Shown: one piece after another, positions 55,173 through 64,000 of the stretch
How positions within the stretch are numbered: the first letter of the stretch is position 1
Layout: every line of letters starts with the position of its first letter
NCBI RefSeq assembly: GCF_025602895.1
Contig: NW_026516206.1
Span: forward strand, 62,001-126,000
From: Polychytrium aggregatum
Lineage: Eukaryota; Chytridiomycota; Chytridiomycetes; Polychytriales
DNA length: 64,000 bases
Direction of reading: 5' to 3'
Program-made: the position numbers and the translations under genes
Notes under the pieces: generated by a model
What the model was told of the DNA's origin: nothing
The model's database searches: none
What the model saw: the letters and a program-made list of their open reading frames with translations, nothing else

Positions 55173-55671
55173 GATCAACTAGCAGTGACGTCGAGCGATT
55201 GCGATGGTGAAGGTGGTAGATGCAAGGCAAGGCTGCCTCCGAAACAGAGCGGCGCTGATGGAAGCCAAAGCGCGAGGCAGGCTCGCCGCATCTCCAAACG
55301 GGACCATATCCAAACCGACATCCATGTACAAACCGATATCCCGATTCCAGCGAGCGTGCGCTAGTGAGCAGGTCGTCACCGCTGCCGCATTGTCGCTCTG
55401 CGACAGCGCCTGTCGATGTGGGGTGTCGCTGTGTGCTTGCGAGCCCCCTCCCTGGCCGAACCAGCATCGCCCATGAGCCCCCCGTGCCCGTGTGTGGCCA
55501 GCCTTACCGCAGCCAGCCGCGCTCTGGCTGCGTGGGGCTTAGATGACACGTGACCGGCGCCGCTGCACCACGGCTCGCGGGCGCGGTCGATATGGGCTGC
55601 GGGCATTCTGTCTGTTTTTGGGTCCCTCCTTTTCGACGTTATATCTTACTCAAGGGAAACGTTCATCCAAA
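55173..55671. other. Divergent promoter, PITH-domain gene / eS24
   Basis: 499 bp between two divergent genes. No TATA seen for eS24; a pyrimidine-rich stretch (TCCCTCCTTTTC) precedes its ATG. Nothing else recognised. Confidence 0.5.
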
Positions 55672-56836
55672 ATGGTACAGACCGCTGTGCAGCCCCGCCC
55701 TCGTGTGTCGCCCTCCGAGGCTAGATGCAAGCCGGGACGTGCGGATGGATAGATGGATGGATGGATGGATGGATGGATGGATGGATGGGATGGATAGATG
55801 GACAGCTGGATGGATGGATGAACACCTCGACAAACGGAACACGGAATGGATGCCGGATGGAGCGCTTGCGACCGACGACAGAATCCCGAATCCCGAAGCA
55901 ACCGACTCGGATCCACCTGCCCCCGATGCAACAGTGGTCGCCAGTCGCCGTGTCGAAGCTGGCTCTGTCTGGATGGCCGCTGCGATCCTTCCTTCGATCC
56001 GCCAAGCCCTCCATCACAGCGCTCGACCCACCCATCAACCCTGCTGTACCAGCGTCACGGAGGAGGCCATGACAGCGGCTCGCGACAATCGGCGTGGCAT
56101 TGTGCTCTAGACGAGCACGAAGGACTGGAAACCCCGCGGGATCGGCCGATCCAACCGAGTCCGGCACCAACACCGATGCGGCCGGACGCCTGACTGATCC
56201 GTGTGGTCTGCCTCCTCCCTCTCTTTCAGGCTGACGCTATCACCATTCGCACCCGCAAGTTCCTCAACAACCCTCTCCTTCAGCGCAAGCAAACCGTCGT
56301 TGACGTCCTCCACCCCGGACGTGCTGGTATCAGCCACAAGGAACTCCGCGATAAGCTCGCCAAGCTCTACAAGTCCGATGTCGAAGTGAGTGTGTGGCCC
56401 CCAGGCCGATGGCCGCACGCACCGGGCGGATGTGTGCGAGGCGAGTCCTCGCTGTCTTTTCGGCCGATCCGCTGACTCACCGTGCGTCTCTCTCGACAGA
56501 ACGTCTTCGTCTTCGGTTTCCGCACCCAGTTCGGTGGTGGCAAGACCACTGGCTTCGCCCTGATCTACGACTCCCTCGATGCTGCCAAGAAGTTCGAGCC
56601 CAAGTACCGACTTGTCCGCCACGGTCTTGCCGAGAACAAGAAGGCTTCTCGCAAGCAGCGCAAGGAGGTGAGCGATCGATCGATCGGCGATGCATTGCTG
56701 GATCGGCTGTGCGGCTCTGTGGGACTCGTGTGTGCAGCTGCTGAGTCTCTCTGTTTGTGGGTTATAGAAGCGCAACCGTATGAAGAAGGTCCGCGGTACC
56801 AAGAAGGTCAAGGCTGGCGCTGCTGCCAAGAAATAA
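55672..56836 (+). CDS. RPS24: 40S ribosomal protein eS24
   Basis: Small-subunit ribosomal protein, 131 aa. Exon 1 is just ATG (55672-55674) with GTACAG following; exons 2-4 are 56230-56385, 56500-56667 and 56768-56836. The protein reads [22 protein letters not shown], then [40 protein letters not shown] and the basic tail [14 protein letters not shown], all typical of eS24. An intron directly after the start codon is also known in yeast RPS24, which supports this first exon. Intron 1 is 555 bp and holds a GGAT repeat. A further intron probably lies in the 3' UTR (56838-56933, GTGCGT to CTCTGCAG with CTAAT branch). Function certain; exon 1 is inferred. Confidence 0.92.
55743..55822. repeat. 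GGAT tetranucleotide repeat in eS24 intron 1
   Basis: About eighteen GGAT units with a few interruptions (GATA, a CAGCT break), 70 bp inside the intron. Confidence 0.92.
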
Positions 56837-57365
56837 GGTGCGTGCTGCCACACTTGTCAGGCAGAGCTGCGATCGATGGGATGGGTCTGCAACCCTCGGG
56901 CACTCTGCTAATCTGTCTCTGTTTCCTCTGCAGCACCCTACCATACGGTCATGTAGATTCTCTGGAAGCCTGCCCCTCGCGCTTTCCAATCGGATGCTGG
57001 TGGAGATCCGGCTCATGTTTCCACCAAAAGATAATAACACGAATTTATCTTGTGTATTCTCAACGCCCCTCGACAATATCCCCGCGAGCCCCAGCTGGGT
57101 CTCGTCTCTCTCGAGCAAACCGATGGACGGTGTGGAAGCGAGCGAGCGTGCGTGCGAGAGAGAGCTCATTTATTTCAGTTGGCTCGGGCAGCGCCTGGGG
57201 TCTGCCGCTGTGATGGAACACTTCCCCCAAGTGCCCCGTGATGGATAGTTCTGACTCAGTTGTGCCAGTGCCGCGAGCACTAGTGCTGGATGTCCTCCCT
57301 GTGAATCGGAGCCACGGAACTGTGAGTCAAAGCCCGGATAGTGGATCGCTGCAGCCGCCGACCGA
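56837..57365. other. Convergent intergenic region, eS24 / URC1
   Basis: 529 bp, apart from the probable eS24 3'-UTR intron nothing recognised. Confidence 0.5.
56838..56933 (+). other. Probable 3'-UTR intron of eS24
   Basis: Begins GTGCGT directly after the stop codon's next base, has CTAAT about 25 bp before TTTCCTCTGCAG. 96 bp, like coding introns here. Confidence 0.55.
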
Positions 57366-59607
57366 TCAGCAATGTCGGAACAGGAGCGGCACCCCGTACC
57401 AGTTCCGGCCCTTTGTGTCTTCCAGGTCGGTCGCGACCGTCGTCTTGGAAAAGTAGCCAGCGGCGATCTTGGCGTTGATTTCGACTTGCGAGTCCGGAGG
57501 GAGCATGCCCTCGGGGATGGGCACTCGCTCGAGGATCGGAATGCCCGAGTCGACGATCGCATCGTATTTCTGTCGCCGGACCAGTTCATCCCGTCAGCAC
57601 CGCCATTAGTATGGTCATGAGCACCGCCATCGGCAGCCAATCGACTGGCAGTGCTCGAGCGGCTCTTGCATGCGGCCACCGCCGAGTCAGGCACAGAGCA
57701 GCACACCGGATCGTGTATGGCACCTCCCCTCATACCATGTTGCTCATGCTGATCATCTTGTCGATCTTCTGGATGCCCAACCAGTGCAGGACGTCCGGCA
57801 TTGTCGCCTGGAATCGCATGTCCTTGACGCCCGCGATGTTTTCGGTGCGTTGGAAGTACGCCGCAGCGGTGTCGCCGCCCTCGGCCCGCTTCCTGGCGTT
57901 GTAGACCAGGTACTTGGTGACCTCGCCGAGGGCTCGGCCCTCCTTGCGAAAGTACACAATCAGGCCGACGCCGCCCTCCTGGGCCGTGCGGACACACTCC
58001 TCGATACCGTAAATCAGATAAGGACGGCATGTGCCTGTGCAAGGCGGGAAGGATCGCTTTGGCAGTGAGAACGCAAGGCGGCCCAGCAAGACAACCGAAT
58101 TGCTCGCAAGCATGGCGGCAACCTACAGATATCCGAGCCAAAGACATCGCTGCCGTTGCATTCGTCATGCACACGGAGCGTGAGCTTTCGCGAGGGATCG
58201 GCCAGGAAGTCCGGGTTGCCAAAGATGTAGATCGAGAGATTGCCGATGGGTGGCAGGAACACCTTGAGATCAGGGCGGGTGACCAGCTCTGGGTACATGC
58301 CGCCAGTGTCTTCGCTGGAGACATCCCAGGCGACATGGCCAGTCGAGTACGGAATGGCATAACAGAGCAGTGATGAGTTTCCTGGTCTTGGTCTTTCAAA
58401 TAGTCCGTGGCTGCCAAAGCACTCTTATGGCGACTCGAATCGTTCGTCGAGACAGTGTCTCAAAAGCAGCCAGCCATCCAGACCGCTCAAGCGGGCCTCA
58501 ATTCTATGCGGCTCGGCCTACCCGGAGTGGTTCACGGCACGGGCATATCCCGTCGCAGTTTCACCGGCCCAGCACGAACATCAGATATCTGATCCCGGTC
58601 GATCGTTACCAGATACTCCCGCGCATATCCGAGAGTACTTACAACAAAGCGCGCCGGAGCGTCGTCTCATCGACCTTGAATCGATCGGCGATCCCAGGGA
58701 GGTACCAGACAGGCTCCACGGCGCCCTTGACGACGGCAAGATCACCGTCCAGTCCAAGAACAACGGTTCCGTCCACCTTCAGACTGCCCTGCTGGACAAG
58801 ATACTGGATTTCGGAGACACGCATGTGTGCCTTGGTGATGGCTATGGTCGGGCGGACATCCACGCCGGCGTCATGGTGCTTCTTGAAGATCTGCGAGATC
58901 ATGGCGCCCCACGGGTCCAGCGATACAATCTTCATGGGGTCGTTCCAGGAAGGGAAGGGCCCGATCTGGACGACGGGGTAGGTGTTGTGGAGGTTGGGCT
59001 TGTGGTGGGGCTCGAGCTCGCGGATGGCGATGGCGAGGGCCCGGTAGACCGAATACGAACCGCCATGTGCGCCGATGGCATTACGGAGCTTGAGGGACTC
59101 TGGGATTCGGGAGCAGACGATCGGCCCACGCACCTCGGGCTCGCTCGCGCCCCAGATCAGCGGGATGGGATTGACGCCGACCTGGCCGGGGTAAGTGGTG
59201 AGCACGATACGGTGGTTGTAGAGGAGCAATGATGGGTTGGCCAGAGCTGGTCTGTCGGCAGGCAGAGCGACCCCTTTCTTGACTGATTCGTCGGTCGCTT
59301 TGGATTTGTCGGCGTCAATCGCCTCATCTGCCCAGGAGCGATACCCGTGAGTGGCTATGTAGTGCTCTCATGATGCAGAGGCGCAAGATCAGAGCAGTGC
59401 AGGCCCACCGCCGATGCACCCACACTTACTGCTCGAATAGATGGTGTAGAAGCCATCGCTCGAGTGAGAGAGGGCGCGGGCAGGCAGGGAACATTCCTTG
59501 CAGTGGCTGTCGATCTTATCGGCGAGGTTGCGGTAGTCGGCCCGAAGGCTTTCGATGGCCTGCAAGAGGCAGGGCAGAAGATTGGGGTCCTGGGAACCGG
59601 CAGTCAT
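57366..59607 (-). CDS. URC1: Uracil catabolism protein URC1 (GTP cyclohydrolase II-like)
   Basis: Enzyme of the fungal/bacterial URC pathway, which degrades uracil through UMP; related to GTP cyclohydrolase II (RibA). 526 aa, exons 59607-59430, 59354-58643, 58314-58127, 58034-57736, 57569-57366. The URC1-specific N-terminal half contains NPIPLIWGASEPEVRGP, NAIGAHGGSYSVYRALA and IVSLDPWGAM. The cyclohydrolase half has FLPPIGNLSIYIFGNP, RVHDECNGSDVFGSDICTC (C-x10-C-x-C zinc ligands, the middle Cys codon split by intron 3), GVGLIVYFRKEGRALGE, and MPDVLHWLGIQKIDKMISMS. True riboflavin RIB1 enzymes lack the N-terminal half, so URC1 is preferred. A pentanucleotide repeat abuts the ATG. It is divergent from UPRT 1 kb away, consistent with one pathway. 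Confidence 0.9.
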
Positions 59608-59610
59608 GGC

Positions 59611-59670
59611 TGGACTGGACTGGACTGGACTGGACTGGACTGGACTGGGCTGGACTGGGCTGGGCTGGGC
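59611..59670. repeat. TGGAC/TGGGC pentanucleotide repeat, 12 units, in URC1 5' leader
   Basis: Eight TGGAC and four TGGGC units. On the gene strand they read GTCCA/GCCCA and stop 3 bp before the ATG. Confidence 0.93.
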
Positions 59671-60450
59671 TAGCGATGGAGTTGGGAGGAACGGGATCAA
59701 TGGAGGAGCAGGATAAAGATGGCCACGACGGGGAGTTGTCGCTTTGGCATGCGATGGAGTGCACGGCTGGACAACCAAGCTGCAGAACCGATGTGAACAT
59801 ACGAGATTCCGAGGGCGGGTTGAGGCCAGGAGCAACAGGGCGGCACACAAGCGGGACGAGGTGGAGCAACTGGCTCGGCCTTTTGAGGGCTGAGAGAGGG
59901 TTACTGCGGAGACTAGTTGGGAGGGCACTCACCGTCGATTGATCGACTGGTTTGAGGGAGATGAAAAGGGAGACCGGCGAGGGGCTTGGGAATGCGGGCC
60001 GGACAGACATGCGGGCAGGGAGTTGGCGCCAGCACCAGTAACGCGCGGGAAAGCTGTCGGAGACCACTCCGCTTGCTGGGATGGCAACATCAGAGAGAGG
60101 GATTGCGGATTCGATTGATGTCGGTCTGGCAACGACCTGCGAGATTGTGCATCGAGCCGCAGCTGAAGTGAATCGATCGCAGCCGAAGTGAGTTGATCGC
60201 AGAAACGGCTTGAGTAGGATTGCCACGGGACTGAGGAGCACGGCGGGACATGGGCTGGGGGTCTGTGTCGATGGGAGGGTCAAATCGCCCGGCAGGAACT
60301 GGGCGGGAATCTGGGCTCGACTGTCCCTGTCCCTGGTGGACCAGAGGCCAAGGCGGGGAGGCCGAGCCGAATGACCCTGCAGCTGACCATCGGAGCATGA
60401 GCATGGACCGTTGGCTGTCGGGGTAAGGCTGTCGGGGTAAGCCGCTGGGA

Positions 60451-60540
60451 TACTCGATCGTCTTCACACCAGCTTGATCGTCTTCACACTAGCTTGATCG
60501 TCTTCACACTAGCTTGATCTTCCTCACGCCAGCTTGTCCG
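60451..60540. repeat. 20-bp tandem repeat upstream of UPRT, about 4.5 copies
   Basis: Unit AGCTTGATCGTCTTCACACT, ending about 75 bp before the UPRT ATG; could be leader or regulatory sites. Confidence 0.85.
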
Positions 60541-60614
60541 CTTCCATCTATTTGGCCTTCCTCACGTCGCCTTGTCTGTTCACAGCATCACCATCGCTCT
60601 CCGTATCGACACCT

Positions 60615-61917
60615 ATGGATTCTTCGCTCTCCGCCAAGGTGGCCCTGGTCAACCACCCAGTGTTTCTGCACAAGCTCTCGCTCATCCGCAAGGCCGAGAC
60701 AGACACAGCCCAGTTCAGGCAGCTCATCCACGAAGCCGGGCTGTTGCTTGCGATGCAAGCCACCTCCGATCTCGACTTGATCAGGACTACCCAGGTAAGC
60801 GCAAGTCTGGGCGACGGCTCGGCCTGGCGCCTGTTGCAATCTTTGCATCGATTGACAGGAAGACGGCCAAAGCCATGGATGTGTCAAGGATTCTCGATCG
60901 GCACTTCGTCTTCAGCCCAGTCAACGCCCCTGATCCGTCTCTTGGCCCCGGATGGCTTCTCCTGGGAGTGCAGCAGAGGAGCCCGATCGATTATTACCAG
61001 GGTGTTGAGATCAAGGACAACGTAGGACTCTTCCCGATCCTCCGTGCCGGCCTGGGACTAGTCGATGGTAAGGACATTGATTCAGTCGCTCGACTGCAAG
61101 AATCGAGGTGAGGCGGGGCACCCTCGCTTGCGACGGCGACGGCGATATTCACGATGGCATATGATCTGCTGGGTATGTCAAGCATTCCGGGTTATGGTTC
61201 CCGAGGCGCGAGTTCACCATCTTGGTCTGTATCGAGAAAAGGTGAGCGAAACGGGCTCGCTTGTGTCCATCGATCCTGCGGGATGGATGTGGTTGTGGTG
61301 CTGGGTCATGATTTGCAGCAGAGCATTCTGCATCATCACAGCTCGGCGCAGAGCATATCTCGGCCACGAATTCTCACGGCCGTGCTCCGATCGTACATTA
61401 CCCCCCGTCATTTGCACTCTTCCCGAACCAGTCCACCCTGCTTCCTGTCGAATACTACAACAAGCTGCCGAGCAAGTGCACCACCCAAATCGGCATCGTC
61501 CTGGACCCGATCATCGCAACGGCCGGAACAGCCATCGCCGCGATCAACATCCTCAAGGACTGGGGGCTGACCAAGATCAAGTTTGTTGCCGTGCTTGGCA
61601 GTCGGCCCGGCATCAGTGCCCTGCAGCAAGCCCACCCTGACATTCAGATCATTGTCGGGGAGATTGACGACGGTCTCAGCGAAGACGGCTACATCATCCC
61701 TGGCCTGGGCGACGCCGGCGACCGGTATGGGCTTTGTCGGTGCCTGAGGCTTGCCGCTACTCTGGCGCACTGGATAGCAGCAGCACGCTGGGGGACAGCA
61801 CATTGTAGAGAGCACGCTGGCTGGGCGGGGAAAGCGTTTTGCGGACGACTGGAGGTGGGAACCGATTGCTGATGCCCCGATGACTGCGATAGGCTCTTCG
61901 GGACGGTCCACGAGTAG
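60615..61917 (+). CDS. Uracil phosphoribosyltransferase
   Basis: Converts uracil and PRPP to UMP; cytosolic salvage enzyme, family of yeast Fur1. 216 aa, exons 60615-60794, 60974-61067, 61183-61241, 61432-61724, 61893-61917. Hallmarks: VNHPVFLHKLSLIRKAETD, DNVGLFPILRAGLGLVD, EARVHHLGLYREK, LPVEYYNKLP, the PRPP loop VLDPIIATAGTAIAAIN and the uracil-binding PGLGDAGDRLFGT at the end. PRPP loop has Ile-Ile-Ala-Thr-Ala where many have Met-Leu-Ala-Thr-Gly. The exon 2 acceptor is ambiguous by one codon (CAG CAG). The last exon codes only eight residues plus stop. Divergent from URC1: UMP is the entry point of the URC pathway, so the pair could serve uracil catabolism as well as salvage. Confidence 0.92.
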
Positions 61918-62330
61918 ATCCATGCGGACAGCAACGACAAGAACGCTGGCTGCTCGACATCTGCGTATCTCAACATGCATCGCCCGGACGAGGACGCTGT
62001 GTACCGCTTGAGTTTCCTCCCCGGATCGTCAAGGGCCCAGGCAGCTGTGTTCAAGCATCTGAATACACATCCGCTTTGCGCCATCGTCCTCTGCCATTCC
62101 GTCGCGCTCTGAAGCAGATATGCGCGTAGATTCGGCTCTGCTGCTTCCAGGGCAAGGCGGGTGTCCTGATACATCATGTTCGGAACCAAACAGGCCTTTT
62201 CTCTGGCATCAGGATCCTGAAGCTGTTTCGTTTCGGATACGTGGCATACATTGATGAGGTCGGCTCGCTATATTGGCATAGCATACGCAGCGGGGCAGTG
62301 ACAGTGCTGCCATTTGATGCAGCGACACCT
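61918..62330. other. Convergent intergenic region
   Basis: 413 bp between UPRT (+) and the MFS transporter's last exon (-). Nothing recognised. Confidence 0.5.
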
Positions 62331-64000
62331 TCATTCAGAATCCACTCGCTCATACCAGAACTCGCTGGCTGCCCCGAGACCGCCATGTTCTCGGCGACTG
62401 CGTTCTAGCTCCTTTGCAAAGAAGTCATGTGCACAGGCAACGGTATCAGGGGTTGTGGTTATTCCGACAGCAGAGACTCGGATTCAGATCGCGGGTCGGT
62501 TCTGGTTGAGCCCTCATAGTGGGCAACCCATGCAGGGCCGTTTTGACACTGTGAGAAAGAAGATATCGGGGCAAAGTGTTGGCAAGGCAGGCTTCGCGGA
62601 GATTATGTGGATTGCTTGCGAAGCGACGAGAGTATAGGACGAGTAGGACGAGTGGGGCGAATCAAGCGAACGATCAAGCGGCGTTGCCGCATATGCACTC
62701 ACCATGTAGACGCCGAGCAGCCCCAGCAGCGACAGGAGCAGAAAGATGAGCCCATAGAGTCTTGTGTGGATTCCAAGTTCCCACAGATAACCGGTCAGGG
62801 CCGGACTGATGGTCCTTAGACCCGCTGCACAGGTGCTCGCGAATCCGTGGGCAAGTCCCAGGTTGGAGCCCTTGGCGCCCTCGGTGATGAGCATGAATAC
62901 GGACAGATAGGCCAGGGCCTCGCCGGTGCCAAGACAGGCCATGATGACGGACAGCGTCGGGAAGGACACCAGGCTCGAGAGCGAGGGCAGCCCCACGACC
63001 AGCAGAAGCGTCATCATGCCGATCATGCCGATTTGGTAGGTCCGATAGACGCCGACGATGCGGTGCAGTCGCGAAAACAAGAAGAATTGCACAACGAGCT
63101 TGGCGGCCGGCAGGATGGACATGAACGAGGCGGCGAGCTTGGGCGAGAGTCCCAGGCCGCCAGTCTTGGGCGAGGCCGAGAAGAAGAGCGACAGCGCCGT
63201 TGCATAGGACATGTTGCCAAAGGCGATGATGCAGTAGATTGAGATCGGGAAGAGCAGCCGCGGGGTCAGGAGTGACATGTATGGCGACGGCGACTGGGCG
63301 ACAAAGACCTTGCCGTCGCGGGGTTCGACTGCAGACATTTTCAAGATGGAGGGTTCACGGGTCGAAGACGACGATGATTTGCGGTTCTGTGGCTCGAACT
63401 CATCGGACGCCTTGGACGACTCGGGCTCAGGCTCGGGCTCAGGCTCGGGCTCGGAAGGGACGGGCTTGCGGGTCGGCGCGCCCGAGGGAATCTGGGTCCA
63501 GCCAAGGATGCTGACGAGAACCATGCCGACGCCGAGCATGCATGGGTAGTGAATCGGATGGGGATCGTTGGGATCCAACAGGTAGCCACCGATGAGTGGG
63601 CCGACGATGCCGGCCACGCCGTAGACGGTGCCGTACATGGCATATCCCCAGGCACGATCGGTCTCGTTGGTGAAGATCTCGCCGAGCATGCCCTTGGCGA
63701 CTGTGGAGCTGCCGCCAAAGAAGCCGGCCATGAACCGACACATCCAAGCTACCCAGAATGACGAGGTTGTGCCGATAGTGAAGGTGCAGATGCCGCAGAC
63801 GACGAGGCCGATAATCAGGACGGGCTTGCGGCCGTAGCGGTCCGAGACGCCGCCCCAGACGAGGTTCATGAAGAGCAGCGGGAAGTAGAATGCCGAGCCG
63901 AGCAGGCCAACATAGTATCCGATATCGGTGACAGAGTCTTTCATCATGGATCGCACCATGAAGGGATAGAGCGGGATAAGCATGGCTTCGAGAATGGCCT
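62331..64000 (-). CDS. MFS transporter (ZIFL/DHA1-like), 5' end outside window
   Basis: Major-facilitator multi-pass transporter; substrate unknown. Visible exons 64000-62703 and, by inference, 62411-62331. The frame enters the window already open (AILEAMLIPLYPFMV), so its start is outside. Motif A is GGVSDRYGRKPVLI after helix 2; FMAGFFGGSSTVAKGMLGE and GIVGPLIGGYLL fit the ZIFL/DHA1 group. The central loop between helices 6 and 7 is long and disordered, with an EPEPEPEPEPESS run and a Ser run. Later helices include YMSLLTPRLLFPISIYCII and LYGLIFLLLSLLGLLGVYM. The last exon would add a charged tail, ELERSRREHGGLGAASEFW; the GTGAGT donor after GVYM is strong, the acceptor (GCAAAG) less so. 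Next to UPRT, but nothing shows it carries pyrimidines. Confidence 0.82.

Larger units (their letters stand above)
59608..60614. other. Divergent promoter region, URC1 / UPRT
   Basis: About 1 kb. Holds the TGGAC repeat next to the URC1 ATG (59611-59670), two GTCGGGGTAAG copies (about 60417-60440) and a 20-bp tandem repeat near the UPRT side (60451-60540). Open frames have no domain. Confidence 0.6.

Noticed and set aside
55743-55822. GGAT repeat and other tandem arrays as CRISPR-like
   Set aside because: Units are short and contiguous with no unique spacers; simple microsatellites in a eukaryotic genome.
57366-59607. Riboflavin GTP cyclohydrolase II (RIB1) for this gene
   Set aside because: The long N-terminal half with NAIGAHGGSYS and IVSLDPWGAM is a URC1 feature not found in RIB1 enzymes.

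Overview
The window looks like nuclear DNA of a fungus, most likely an early-diverging one (chytrid-like); no rRNA or other marker here fixes the species. Evidence: GC-rich coding sequence; many short GT-AG introns; a fungal-type PEMT (CHO2-like), a fungal FLILHELTA mitochondrial protein, a Spa2-type polarity protein, uracil-catabolism URC1, eS24 with an ATG-only first exon, and Fanzor-type transposon remnants of a kind known from chytrids. I called 21 protein genes, two of them cut by the window edges. Exon structures were read by eye; every complete multi-exon model closes to a whole number of codons.

Layout. 1-6 kb: NAD malic enzyme (-, 3' end outside) and a protoglobin (-). 6-11.3 kb: ten-exon CHO2-like phosphatidylethanolamine N-methyltransferase (+). 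12-19.8 kb: two paralogous FAD monooxygenases (+) flanking a V-ATPase S1/VOA1-like gene (-). 21.6-24.4 kb: a Spa2-like protein with three pairs of SHD motifs (-). 27-31 kb: a small unknown protein (-), an MRX11-like mitochondrial protein (-) and TSR2 (-). 31-40 kb: an orphan 7-TM protein (+), a WHI2-like BTB protein (-) and a secreted, probably GPI-anchored alpha/beta hydrolase (+).

40-64 kb: a 557-bp TIR/TA element carrying the C-terminus of a Fanzor (TnpB-like) nuclease; an ADCK2-type kinase (+); a fusion of S4/RluA pseudouridine synthase with a PrmC/HemK methyltransferase (+); a membrane-anchored multicopper oxidase (+); an LMBR1-type membrane protein (-); a TVP38/VTT protein (+); a second, more deleted copy of the Fanzor element; a PITH-domain protein (-); ribosomal protein eS24 (+); URC1 (-) divergent from uracil phosphoribosyltransferase (+); and an MFS transporter (-, 5' end outside).

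Most genes are unrelated housekeeping neighbours. The clearest functional grouping is URC1/UPRT: UPRT makes UMP from uracil, and the fungal URC pathway runs through it. Simple-sequence repeats are unusually common in 5' leaders and introns. The most notable items are the two Fanzor element derivatives, the RluA-PrmC fusion and the triple-SHD protein.
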